Source: Palaemon carinicauda
Lineage: Eukaryota > Arthropoda > Malacostraca > Decapoda > Palaemonidae
Length of the DNA: 64,000 bases
Reading direction: 5' to 3'
Assembly (NCBI RefSeq): GCF_036898095.1
Contig: NC_090768.1
Location: 48,236,734 to 48,300,733, forward strand
The translations under genes were made by a program, and so were the position numbers. Positions 45,363 through 56,755 of this stretch are shown in pieces; position 1 is the stretch's first letter, and each line of letters starts with the position of its first letter. The notes beneath the pieces are model-generated. The model saw only the letters and a program-made list of their open reading frames with translations. It was not told the DNA's origin and ran no database searches.

Positions 45363-45418
<56 letters not shown>
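44555..45418 (+). pseudogene. non-LTR retrotransposon remnant: RT C-terminal region plus 3' tail
   Basis: Translating in pieces gives VIFDSKFTLEKHIRSV, HCSPVRSSAADSHLDL, SHSISSLCM, HPLHSDLPGQFYPVRNTRQA and YSRSFIPAVTKLLIDLPNRV, the conserved end of Jockey/CR1-type reverse transcriptases. At least one frameshift (near 44680) and stops break it. From about 45150 it continues into the 3' tail seen in the other copies (CTCACTGGGCTATTTTTTCC, GGTTGTAGCTTGGC) and ends in (TAA)n at 45364-45418. It thus identifies the source of the ATT-tailed fragments across the window. Confidence 0.82.
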
Positions 45419-45420
<2 letters not shown>

Positions 45421-46683
45421 ACTTATCCAATGGCGTAATATTACCAATTCTTAAACAGATCAAAAGAGTGTTTTTACCAACTTGCTAAAAGTCAGACTGT
45501 TTAGGGGGCTAAGAATTCGGTTGTCTATGAAGAATACTACTTGGGTCTAAACCTCCACAACGCAAAGTTCTAATAAAAATGTCTAATTTCATTGGAAGGA
45601 TAAGTTAAAAGGTAATTTAACTTCAGAAAAAATCGGAATTGAGGAAGATTAAGTTTGTTTGGTCTGAAAACTGTTATACACATCTGCCAAGAGGGGGCAG
45701 ATATAAGGGTAGGTTATTTATGTTCGTGGGTAGTACTAGAAGCGTTTTTATGGTAAATGTTTAATTCTGTTTCAGCTGAAGCATAAACTCTGAGCAATAG
45801 TTCCCGTAAGTATAGTTATCCAAATCTCTTAAATAATCATTTCTACAATAGTTACTGAACCAGGCTTTGTCCTTGATTCGGTATTTCATCACACTAGTCA
45901 GATTATGTCTATCAGATTTTCATTTAAGAGGACACTCTCAACACCTTTATACAGTTGTGACCATTTGAATGGATAATTATCACAAAATTACGTTTTAAGT
46001 CTACTTGAGATTTCATTTTATATATGTTAAAATAATGATTAAGAACAAGCAGCTAATTCTTTAACTAAACAAAAGTATGATCAGACATTGGTCATCTTTC
46101 GATTGGGCATACAGTATAATTTGTAGTCTCCAATAATTGATTTAATCTTTCTCCTTTCTGATACAAAAGTTGTAGGCCAGTCTGAGAGTAACCTTTTCTT
46201 ACCAGAGGTTCTTTACTTCGAGTAGCGGTTTGAGGACAATTTTAGTTCGGAAGTTATGACATGAGTAGTTACATTAACCACCATTGGTAACAGCACGCTT
46301 GCATTAAGCAGAGGGTACCAAAAATACTAAAAAACTTCAATCTTCAGTTGACAAAATTTCTCGTCTTTAGTTATTTTGACTCTTAATAGATTGTGAATTT
46401 TAGCTCTGACGGCATTTAACAATTAGATTTTCAAGTTTGTATTACACTCTTAATTTTATCACACTAACCATACCAAATTAGTTCGTACAGTTGTAAACCC
46501 AGGCCTATTGCTTAAATATTTGTAGTGTATCATACTTCTCTTTTGCATTCTCTTATTTTTATGTATGTCGAGGTTTTGAATTATTTCGTATGAAAGAACG
46601 CTTTGCTATTCTTATGTTCCTAGTTTATCACGGAAATACTTGAAAGTAATTGTAGAGTACCTGAAGGTTTTTCTTTATTACAG
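45419..46683. other. AT-rich region without recognised features
   Basis: I see no gene or repeat in it. Confidence 0.45.
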
Positions 46684-46784
46684 AATGATGTCGATCGTGG
46701 AGATGTGAGCATTTCAAGCCATTGCCTTCATCCTATTTCGCTATCTGCTCATCATTGTCAATGACCCACTTTCTAAAGCAAAAG
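46684..46784 (+). ncRNA. possible noncoding exon
   Basis: A 101-bp segment between TTCTTTATTACAG and GTAATAG. It starts with a short frame (MMSIVEM, then stop). It is exon-like by splice motifs only. Confidence 0.22.
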
Positions 46785-47167
46785 GTAATAGTAAGGCAAT
46801 GTTCAGTGAATATACTGCATTTCCTATATTTAGTTGTTGTACTTTTTGCAATTTCCGTGATATAATAGCCATTTGTTCTTATATGAATACAAACCACCAA
46901 TCTTCAAAAGGAATATGATTTAGGCGAAGTAAGGACGGCCGTTCAAATTTTAATACGGTGGGTGTGGTTGCTGGTTAGTGGAAGACCCAACCGACAATCG
47001 ACAAAGCTCCCTCTTTGATTTCTGCTGTATTAATTTCTAATATACATAGTGTGTACTGGTTTCGACACACTTATGTGCAGGCATGTCAGTGCGCCCTGTT
47101 CAACCTGGAAAAAATGTAGCATGTTTAAGTTGGCAATGATTTGTACTTATTTTCCTTTTTTTTGCAG

Positions 47168-47270
47168 GGGCATGACTTCGCAGACATTCCCTTGTCATAG
47201 TGTAAGGCTGCGTTCACACGATCTAACTTAGTTTGACGAACTTCATTCGATGTGACGTGAGAAACAACAG
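47168..47270 (+). ncRNA. possible noncoding exon
   Basis: A 103-bp segment between a polypyrimidine-TTTTTTTTGCAG acceptor and GTAAAG. Stops occur in every frame. It would follow 46684-46784 if both belong to one transcript. Confidence 0.25.
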
Positions 47271-47929
47271 GTAAAGTTCTATAGTGTTTTTTTCGTATGA
47301 TTATCGAACTACCGCTGAGACTTTGCTCACTACTAGTTAAGAATGTGGATGGGTTTAGTTAGAGAAGTCTTTGTCTGATGTTCGAAGTCAAGTTGTTCAT
47401 CAACGTCAGTGATCTAACATTTCTGTCATTCCATACATTGAAACTTGCTTAAGGGTTTACTGGTCTTGTGAGTCAACTTTGAGCTTGAAAGATTTTTATC
47501 TGTAGGTTTCCAGTATAATTTTGCTCAAATCTGCTTTGAAATAATTGACTACATCCTGTTGACAGAAACATAATGTCGTCTTTAATCAGGCTTCAGCAGA
47601 AATACTCTTGTATTAGTATCTTGTTTGCTGATAGTTTGGTTCCAGTCTTAACAGAAGATTGTAAAAGTATTTGGATCCATTTTCATGAAATTGATGAAAT
47701 AAACATCTGATCCAGATTTCAGCTCCCATAGTGTTGTGACATGACTTCCTTAGTCTTTTCTTCCTTACAACAATTCTTTCATCAAATATTCTTCCTCCAT
47801 TATTGTTTTCCTGGCACACAGGGAATTTTCCTTAGAGTATATGTCTATTTTATAATATATTGATAACTTTTGCTGCCTGTCGGCAATAGGCGCATGGTTC
47901 ATGAGAAGCTAAACTCATCTAACAAAGTG

Positions 47930-50600
47930 CCCACCTCTGCAGTGGGAGGAGTTCGGCAAGAAAGAGAAGATAATGGGTGATGCAATCTTCTGCTTCAGAT
48001 GTGGCAACACCCAAGCTGATGTTGAAAAAACTCTCTTAAAGTTCCTCCTCCACCTCCTTCAGCTTCCTCTTCTAGGGCTAGGTCCCTTGGAGGACGGAGA
48101 TTTCCACACATGGGGAATACCTTTTAGACTATTGGACAACATAGAAGCAACATGGAGCGGAGAGTTGGGTGATAGAAGTGATTGGGTACAGATACTGCAT
48201 ACCATTCAGTAACTCTTGCCCTCCCCTCGCTTGCACACTGTTAACGTTCCAGTACTGCCCCCTAAAATCACTGAAAGCACTGGCCCTACCACCAGAGAGG
48301 AAAGTGATGGAGGGATACGTGTTAGAGGTATCTTAAATGGTTCTCCAGGCTTTTCAGTTAATCTTCATGGAAGAAAAACAACTGGAGACTGGTTATCGGC
48401 CTCTCTCTCCTGACCTAGTTTGTTTTCCAGACCCCTATCCTGATGGAGATGGGAAGTAGCCTACAGTCTGCAACCAGAAAGGAAACTTGATGCCTTCCGT
48501 GAACCTGAAGGATGAAAATCCAGATACCTATCCATCTGTCCTACAGATGGTACCATGCCTTCCTCCTTGGGGTAATGGTGATCACATGAGTGTTTATACA
48601 CCGTCTTCTTGGGTTCATTCGAATGGGATGTCTTTAAGTTGCTACAGGATCTAGACATATATTCTTATCTGTGGCTGGGATCTGGGGATAATAATCAATC
48701 AGGAAAAGTCCTGTCTCGCATCCAAGCAGAGGATGTAGTAGTTGAGTATGCTGATAAATGGTAGCAGTGAGTCTCTTCCCTTTAGATGATTGTAACAGGA
48801 GACTCGGGGAGGTAGTGCACCCATTCCATAACAATCTAGAACTTGTAGCTTTGACAGTGGCAATTTCTTCTGTGATATCTTTTGTCTTTGAATCTTAATT
48901 CATACAGGAGTCTCCACCAGCAATTGCTCCTGTTGCATGGGAAGTGTTGCTGGTCAGGAACCAGTGATCCTCCTTACCATACCAGCGATCACCCTTACCA
49001 TCTGATTTCAGTGGAACAAGAAGTACTGGATGGTCTGGGTGAACGATAAAAACCTCATTAGGGATTCTCTACTAGACTACCAACCTCCACAGATGCCGTT
49101 GTTCCCTAACTCATCCAAAGAGTGGTGGAGTATGTACCTGAAGAACCAGACTGGCTCAGGGACTTGAACTGGAGGTAAAGTCTTAATATCAACCTGTTTG
49201 AAATGCAAGCAGCACTACTAGGTTCAGGTTCAGGTTCTGGGGTGAGGCATAGCCTTTACAACGGCGCCTCTGTGTCTTTTAGTTTTGTGTGTTCCTTATT
49301 TTCACTAGTTTTTCTCTTTTCATCCACATTTGTTGTAGTATACTTTTCTTATTTTTATCATTGCAAGCTTTTCTACGAGAGTTTGACAGAACACACTGTA
49401 ACCATTGAAGAAGTAACAAAGGAGCACTGTTTCAGATTGAGTAAATTGGTGAAGCAGACGCACACTTGACCATTAGACGATTAGGTAGAGCTTCTGTGAT
49501 GTTCATCCTAGGCAAGAGGAATATTCTAACAGATATGATCAGTCACAAGAGGTAAGAGGAATATTCTAACAGATATGATCAGTCACAAGAGGTAATTGGT
49601 AAGGCTTAAGTGGCCTCTACATCTCTTTTGGGTTCTATACCTATGACCTCTTTCTTGCTTGAGCAAGGAACTTTCAAGTATTCTGCTCTCCCCTTCTAGA
49701 TCCATCTTTGGTATTAGAGAATGCCTTCCAGCACCCCTGGGTCAATCTGGAAGTGTAATCTTTTCTCCCATTCTACGTAATTCAGAGTAATCAACAAACT
49801 TTTGACGTCATTAGGGCTAAGGATAACCCTGATGACTCCCAATTGGCCACAAGCCGAATGGTACGCAGATCTGACGGTGGTGCTTGATCTGATGGTGGTG
49901 CTGAGTTACCACGAGGAGAACTACTACAGCTCTCCCTTCTCTGTCAGCCTCGCATGCAGAGGTACTGAAACTCTGGTATCCTTTGTACTTCATGGTTACT
50001 AGTGAAAAGCATTTTGCAAGGCACTGCTTATGTGACTGGATACCAACAAAGATCGCCATAGCTGTCTACCTAGGGAAATGGTCTATCTTCTGTGATAGGT
50101 GTCATAGAAGGGATACATCTTTGGTTGGAGCTTCTCTGAAATCAATTGCTGGTTTCTTTGTCTATCTTCATCAAGAGAAGCACATCTGTCTCTGCTGTGA
50201 GAGGTTATCGCTTGGCCTTGAACCAGGATTTCAAACTGGAGTGCTTAGAACTTTCCTATTAGGGGGAATCTATGTACACGAGGAGCTTCAAACAGTCTTG
50301 CAGTCCCAGGGAACTGTAGCCTCCAGAATGGGATATACTCAAGTCCTCAGGTCCCTGCAATAGCCATTGAGCAGTGTGTCAGATCATCTCTGTGACTTTG
50401 GTTAGATAGGGCTCTGACCCTCGAGACACTCTCTGCTAGCATTAGCCTCGGTAAAGAGAATAGGCGATCTGGATGGCATTTCACGTGTCATGAGCCATTA
50501 TAAAGGGTAAAAGGTGGAAGACTCCATCTCTGCCCTGGAGTTCTTGGCCAACACTCTGAACCCAGGCATTCACATAACATTTGAGCCCTTATCCATCTCT
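47930..50600 (+). pseudogene. degenerate DIRS-like tyrosine-recombinase retrotransposon
   Basis: Broken frames carry, in order: a Cys-containing segment (CFRCGNTQAD, about 47990); RT start (NGSPGF and GYRPLSPDL, 48330-48420); RT core remnants (VNLKDENPDTYPSVLQ near 48500, GIIINQEKSCL near 48690, cf. the LKDAYF and LGI-x-IN-x-EKS motifs of DIRS RT); an RNase H-end/linker region (AFQHPWVNLEV near 49725, LMTPNWPQAEWYADL near 49830); and the tyrosine recombinase (YLGKWSIFCDRCHRRDTS at about 50070, SLKSIAGFFVYLHQEKH, then LLALASVKRIGDLDGIS near 50430). RT followed by a YR rather than a DDE integrase is the DIRS order. Stops and frameshifts are many; I did not identify the terminal repeats. DIRS1-like elements are known to be widespread in Decapoda. 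Confidence 0.7.
49513..49592 (+). repeat. 40-bp tandem duplication inside the DIRS-like remnant
   Basis: AAGAGGAATATTCTAACAGA and the next 20 bases occur twice in a row. Confidence 0.95.
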
Positions 50601-52545
50601 TCTCTACAAGAAGGATATTGCAACTAGGGGCAAAAGGAACGTTGCAAAGAAACTAATAAATTCCTACAGTAGCCTACGCTGCACGAGATGCACAAACACC
50701 ATATCTATAGGGTCTATGAGGAGAGGAGAATATTGGATAAAACTGTGTAGGAAAAGAAAAGGATCCAGCATAAATCTTTTTGGTCATCTTAAGATGCCAT
50801 AATTTGTTAGTATATCAAGGAAATTCTGGTGCTTTGACCAACTAATTACCTACCCATTGTTTTGAAATAAGCTACTGGTAATTTATCATATTCCAAATGA
50901 ATATTCAATCTTTGTAGAGTAATGATTTTGCAACATTTTGATAAGTTTCTGAGTATCTAACTACTAATTTACAATACCAAAACTGTCAATTTTTATCATC
51001 CTAGGGTCTCGTTTAATGTTTACTTTACAAGAATGTGGCCCTGTCTTGATAGATATTTGGATCTATTTTAGCTTATTGAGTACAGTATTACCGGTGTTAA
51101 GAGTTGTTACTCAAAATGGTGTCTGTTAAAATTATGCAGAAATTTATGCCATTTATTTCAGTCCTTCACTTTGTCCAGTTAACATGAGGGAAGTTGTGTA
51201 TAGCTTATAACCCTAAATGTTTGAAAATTACACAATGTAAAAATTATCTTATTGTATGTTACAAGCCCCAACCCCCAATTTTTTTTTAGTGGATATGAAA
51301 ACTTTATAGAAATGACTGTAAGACTACTTTAAAGTTTCTTATGAATGTCTGTGAGACTAGGCAGTAAAAGTATGTATAGATGGTATAGATAAGTAGGAAT
51401 TGATTTTTAAAGTAATGGTTCAAATAAAGGGGGATGTCAGGAGACTTATTATATTTTTTGTATTTTTATTTTCAGTGTACAATAATTGGGTATGATTTCA
51501 AAAGATGATGCCTCAGAGATCTGGCCTTTCTGCTATGTGCTTCTTTATGCAGAAATACTTTATATCTGAAGATTCAGATAAGAGACTACAATCTTCTGCC
51601 GTAATAACGTGAAATAAGACTGTAAATTGCAGCCTTCATCCATAGAACATTTGTGACAAGTTAAAATTCTTTGGTACTTAATGGTATTGTTAATGTTTGT
51701 TTTAAATCTGTTTAAAAGAGTGGTGATTCTGTTTTATTACTGGATATTTGAAATAATTTTTTTTTCTATTAATTTGGAACTTTCTTTTTTTATTTCAGAT
51801 CAGAGATAAACTACACTACTCTTAAGAACTACGGTCATGATTTGGCTACAAATGAGATTCTAGAATTTCTATTATGGTAATATACACTTATATTATTTGT
51901 TGTAACCACCGTATATTTTCCAAATAACAACTATATGATTAACACTATTATTTCTATAATTATCATAAGTATCCAATGATAATAACAAGACTGACATAAA
52001 TTTTTCCTTACCTTCATTTTGCTTTTGATAAATTTCAGGCTATTTATTTATTTTGTATAAGGAATTGAAAAAAAGGGATTAATTTCACTGCATAATTACT
52101 GCAGTATATATAGTTGTCATTTAAGGTTTTCTTTGATATTCATGAAACATAATGATAGATTGCATTAGTCATTCCCATATTTTTTTCATCTAAGCATATT
52201 TAAAAGGTTTAAGAAATAGTATTGAGACGGATGTAGTTTTATTACGCTTAATTTTTTTTTTTCATGTTCCTAATTATGCTGTAGTGTGGCGCAGTGCTTG
52301 TTTCTGCAGTTAACGGTGAAGCAAGACTTCCTCATTAGTGCGTGAATATATGACTAATCTCCAGGTGACGTGTACAAACCTCGTCCATATTTGTAAGGTA
52401 ACTGACAACCCTAAAGTTGGTATAACAATGATACCGATATCATAATTCAGCTAAAATTTATATAAAGAAAAAAAAAACTTAGTATTTGAAAAAAAATACC
52501 ATGTGATAATGTGAACAATTTATTAGTTAAAGTAGAATTAAACAC
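50601..52545. other. AT-rich region between DIRS remnant and satellite
   Basis: No coding gene recognised; one exon-like segment at 51799-51876. Confidence 0.5.
51799..51876 (+). ncRNA. possible noncoding exon
   Basis: A 78-bp segment between TTTTTTTATTTCAG and GTAATATAC. No domain content; supported by splice motifs only. Confidence 0.2.
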
Positions 52546-52549
52546 ACAA

Positions 52550-52746
52550 CTGTATGTATAGAGAATTTATTACAAATCATTTATTATGATGTCTGTCTTT
52601 CACTACAATAGTTTGTTCAAACTAATAACGTGCAACACCTCCAAAGTATTATTCTTTTATTTGCCAAAATGTCGCACCATTCTTTTGCTTCTTAATTTTT
52701 CTTATTTTCTTGGAGGTCCTGCTTGGGTATTTCCTGATTAGTGTTC
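52550..52746 (-). ncRNA. possible terminal exon of a minus-strand transcript
   Basis: On the minus strand a CTCTTTTTCAG acceptor precedes 52746 and an AATAAA signal lies at 52571-52566. The frame is interrupted by stops. It could pair with the donor at 60505, which would place the whole satellite inside an intron. Confidence 0.25.
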
Positions 52747-54954
52747 CTGAAAAAGAGATTAAATTAACAATAAAAAATATTTACAGAGTATATGCATATA
52801 TATATCTACCAGATCAGCGAGACTAGAGGGGAGGAGAAAAGAAGAAAAACTGGGAGGAGAACCATTCAGAGCACCGTGTAAAGGCAAGGAAAATGAGGAC
52901 ACTTCGAAAGGCGAGAATAATGATGACAACCTTGAGAGACCAGGAAAATGGGAACAACCTTGAAAGGCAAGGAAACTGGGAACAATTGGAGAAGGGGAGA
53001 AAAATGGGGACAACTTGGAAAGGAGAGGAAAATAAATGAGGAAAACTAGGAAAGGCAAGGAAAATGAGCACAGCCTTGAAAGGGGAGGAAATGGAAGACA
53101 GCACGGAAAGGTGAGGCAAATGAGGACAACATGGGAAGGAGAGGAAATGGAGGACAACTTGCAAAGGCAAGGAAGAGGAGGACAATCTGGAAAGGAGAGG
53201 AAAGGTGGACAGCTCGGGAGAAGGAGAGGAAAATAGGATATGGAAAAAAGTATAACATGGAAAGCGAGGTAAAAAAGGAGAATGAGCACAGCTTTGAAAG
53301 GAGCAGACAATGGAGCCAACTTGGGAAGTTGGGGATAATGAGGACTACATGGAAAAGGGGAAGAAGAGTAAAACTTGGAAAGGAGAGGAAAAGGAGGACC
53401 GGTTCGGAAGAAAAATAAAATGAGACAATTTGGAAGAGAGGAAAAATAGGACATGGTACAATAGGACACAAAGAGAGGTAAAAAGAGGAAAATGAGGACA
53501 ACTCCAACAGGCGAGGAAAATGAGTAAAACTTGGAAAAGGAGGGCAACTTGGAAAAGCCAGGAAAAGGAGGGCAACTTGGAAAGGAGAGGAAAAATAGGA
53601 CATGGTAAAAAAAATAGGACATGGTAAAAACAGTACAACATGGAAAGAGAGGTAAAACAAGGAAAATGAACGCAGCTCTGAAAGCAGAGGAAAAGGAGGA
53701 CAACTTGCAGAGGAAAAGGAGGACAACTTGCAGAGGAAAAATGGGACATGGTAAAGAAGGACAACATGGGAAGCTAGGTAATGAGATGAAAATGAGCAGA
53801 GCTTCGAAAGGAGTGAAAAATGAGGACAAATTGGAAAGGAGAGGAAAATGAGGTCAACTTGGGAAGAAGACGAGAAGGAGGAATAACTTGGAGAGGCGAG
53901 GAAGATTGGCACAGCTTGGAGAGGCGAAGAAAAGGATGACAACTTGAAAAGGCGAGGAAAATGAAGACTACTTGAAAAGGCGAGGAAAATGAAGACTACT
54001 TGAAAAGGCGAGGAAAATGAAGACTACTTGAAAAGGCGAGGAAAATGAAGACTACTTGAAAAGGCGAGGAAAATGAAGACTACTTGAAAAGGCGAGGAAA
54101 ACTTAAAAAGGCGAGGAAAAGGACGGCAACTTGGAAAGAAGAGGAATATGATGACAACCTGAAAAGGAGAGGAAAATGGGGACAACTTCGAAAGACAACC
54201 TGGAAAGGCGAGGAAAAGGAGGACAGGCTGGAAAGGAGAGGAAAATGAGGATGGCTTGGAAATGAGGACAAATTTGAAAGGCAAGGAAAATGAGGACAGC
54301 GTGGAGAGGTGAGGAAAATAGGGACAACTTTGAAAGGAGAGGAAAATGAGAAAAACTTGAAAATGAGGACAAATTTGAAAGGCGAGGAAAATGGGGACAG
54401 CTTGGAGAGGCGAGGAGAATGAGGACGGCTTAGAGAGGCGAGGAGAATGAGGACGGCTTGGAGAGGCGAGGAGAATGAGGACGGCTTGGAGAGGCGAGGA
54501 GAATGCGGACGGCTTGGAGAGGCGAGGAGAATGCGGACGGCTTGGAGAGGCGAGGAGAATGAGGACGGCTTGGAGAGGCGAGGAGAATGAGGATGGCTTG
54601 GAGAGGCGAGGAGAATGAGGACGGCTTGGAAAGGAGAGGAAAATGAAGACTGCTTGGAAAGAAGAGGAAAATGAGGACAAATTGTGAAGGAGAGGAAAAT
54701 GAGGAGAATGAGGACGGCTTGGAGAGGCGAGGAGAATGAGGACGGCTTGGAGAGGTGAGGAGAATGAGGACGGCTTGGAAAGGAGAGGAAAATGAAGACT
54801 GCTTGGAAAGAAGAGGAAAATGAGGACAAATTGTGAAGGAGAGGAAAATGAGGACAAATTGAGGACTAATTGTAAAGGAGAGGAAAAAGCAGAAAATGCG
54901 GACATCATGGATACCAGAGGAAAATGCGGACAACCCATATGGACACCAGAGGAA

Positions 54955-55235
54955 AATGAGGACAGCTTGGAGAGGGGAGAAAATGAGGACAGCTTGGAGA
55001 GGGGAGAAAATGAGGACAGCTTGGAGAGGGGAGAAAATGAGGACAGCTTGGAGAGGGGAGAAAATGAGGACAGCTTGGAGAGGGGAGAAAATGAGGACAG
55101 CTTGGAGAGGGGAGAAAATGAGGACAGCTTGGAGAGGGGAGAAAATGAGGACAGCTTGGAGAGGGGAGAAAATGAGGACAGCTTGGAGAGGGGAGAAAAT
55201 GAGGACAGCTTGGAGAGGGGAGAAAATGAGGAAAA
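54955..55235 (+). repeat. 27-bp sub-array of the satellite, about 10 units
   Basis: GACAGCTTGG recurs every 27 bp from 54961. The one-base-shorter unit makes a plus-strand frame of ENEDSLERG repeats within the 54820-55338 open frame; I regard it as noncoding. Confidence 0.93.
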
Positions 55236-56509
55236 TGGGCTTGGAAATGAGAGGAAAATGGGCTTGGAAATGAGGAAAATGAGGACAGCTTGGAAAGGAG
55301 AGGAAAATGAGGACGGCTTGGAAAGGAGAGGAAAATGAGGACGGCTTGGAAAGGAGAGGAAAATGCAGAAAAGACGGACAACATGGATACCAGAGGAAAA
55401 TGAGGACAACTTTGAAAGGAGAGGAAAATGAGCACAATTTTGAAAGGAGAGGAAAATGAGGACAGCTAGGAAGAAAAATAAAATGAGGACAACCTGGACA
55501 ACTTTGAAAGGAGAGGTAAATGAGGACAACTTTGAAAGGAGAGGTAAATGAGGACAACTTTGAAAGGAGAGGTAAATGAGGACAACTTTGAAAGGAGAGG
55601 TAAATGAGGACAACTTTGAAAGGAGAGGTAAATGAGGACAACTTTGAAAGGAGAGGTAAATGAGGACAACTTTGAAAGGAAAGGAAAATGAGGACAGCTT
55701 GGAAAGAGGAAAACGAGGACAGCTTGGAAAGGAGAGGAAAATGAGGACAAATTTGAAAGGCGAGGAAAATGAGGACAGCTTGGAGAGGTGAGGAAAATGA
55801 GGACAGCTTGGAGAGGTGAGGAAAATGAGGACAGCTTGGAGAGGTGAGGAAAATGAGGACAGCTGGGAGAGGTGAGGAAAAGGACAACTTGGAAAGACTA
55901 GGAAAATGAGGACAGCTTGGAAAGAAGAGGAAAATGAGGACAGCTTGGAAAGGAGAGGAAAATGGGCTTGGAAATGAGAGGAAAAAGAGGACAGCTTGGA
56001 AAGAAGAGGAAAATGCAGACATGGCTACCAGAGGAAAACGATGACAGCTAAGAAGAAAAATAAAATGAAGAACACTTTGAAAGGAGAGGAAAATGAAGAC
56101 AACTTTGAAAGGAGAGGGAAATGAAGACAACTTTGAAAGGAGAGGGAAATGAAGACAACTTTGAAAGGAGAGGGAAATGAAGACAACTTTGAAAGGAGAG
56201 GAAAATGAGGACGGCTTGGGAAGGAGAGGAAAATGAGGACAACTTCTTTGAGTAAAGGAAAATGAGGACAACTTGGAAAAAGGAAAAGGAGGACAGCTTG
56301 GAAAATTCAGAAATTGCGGACTACATGGATACCAGAGGAAAACACGGACAGCTTGGAAAGAAGAGGAAAATGAGGACAGCTTGAAAATGAGGACAAGATT
56401 GAAAGGCGAGGAAAATGACGACAACTTTGAAAGGAAAGGAGAGAAAAATGCAGAAAATGCAGACAACATGGCTACCAGAGGAAAACGAAATGCAGAAAAA
56501 TGCAGACAA

Positions 56510-56755
56510 CTTTTGAGAGGAGAGGAAAATGAGGACAACTTTTGAGAGGAGAGGAAAATGAGGACAACTTTTGAGAGGAGAGGAAAATGAGGACAACTTT
56601 TGAGAGGAGAGGAAAATGAGGACAACTTTTGAGAGGAGAGGAAAATGAAGACAACTTTTGAGAGGAGAGGAAAATGAAGACAACTTTTGAGAGGAGAGGA
56701 AAATGAAGACAACTTTTGAGAGGAGAGGAAAATGAAGACAACTTTTGAGAGGAGA
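56510..56755. repeat. 29-bp sub-array of the satellite, about 9 units
   Basis: GACAACTTTTGAGAGG recurs every 29 bp; one extra T compared with the 28-bp GACAACTTTGAAAGG form. Confidence 0.92.
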
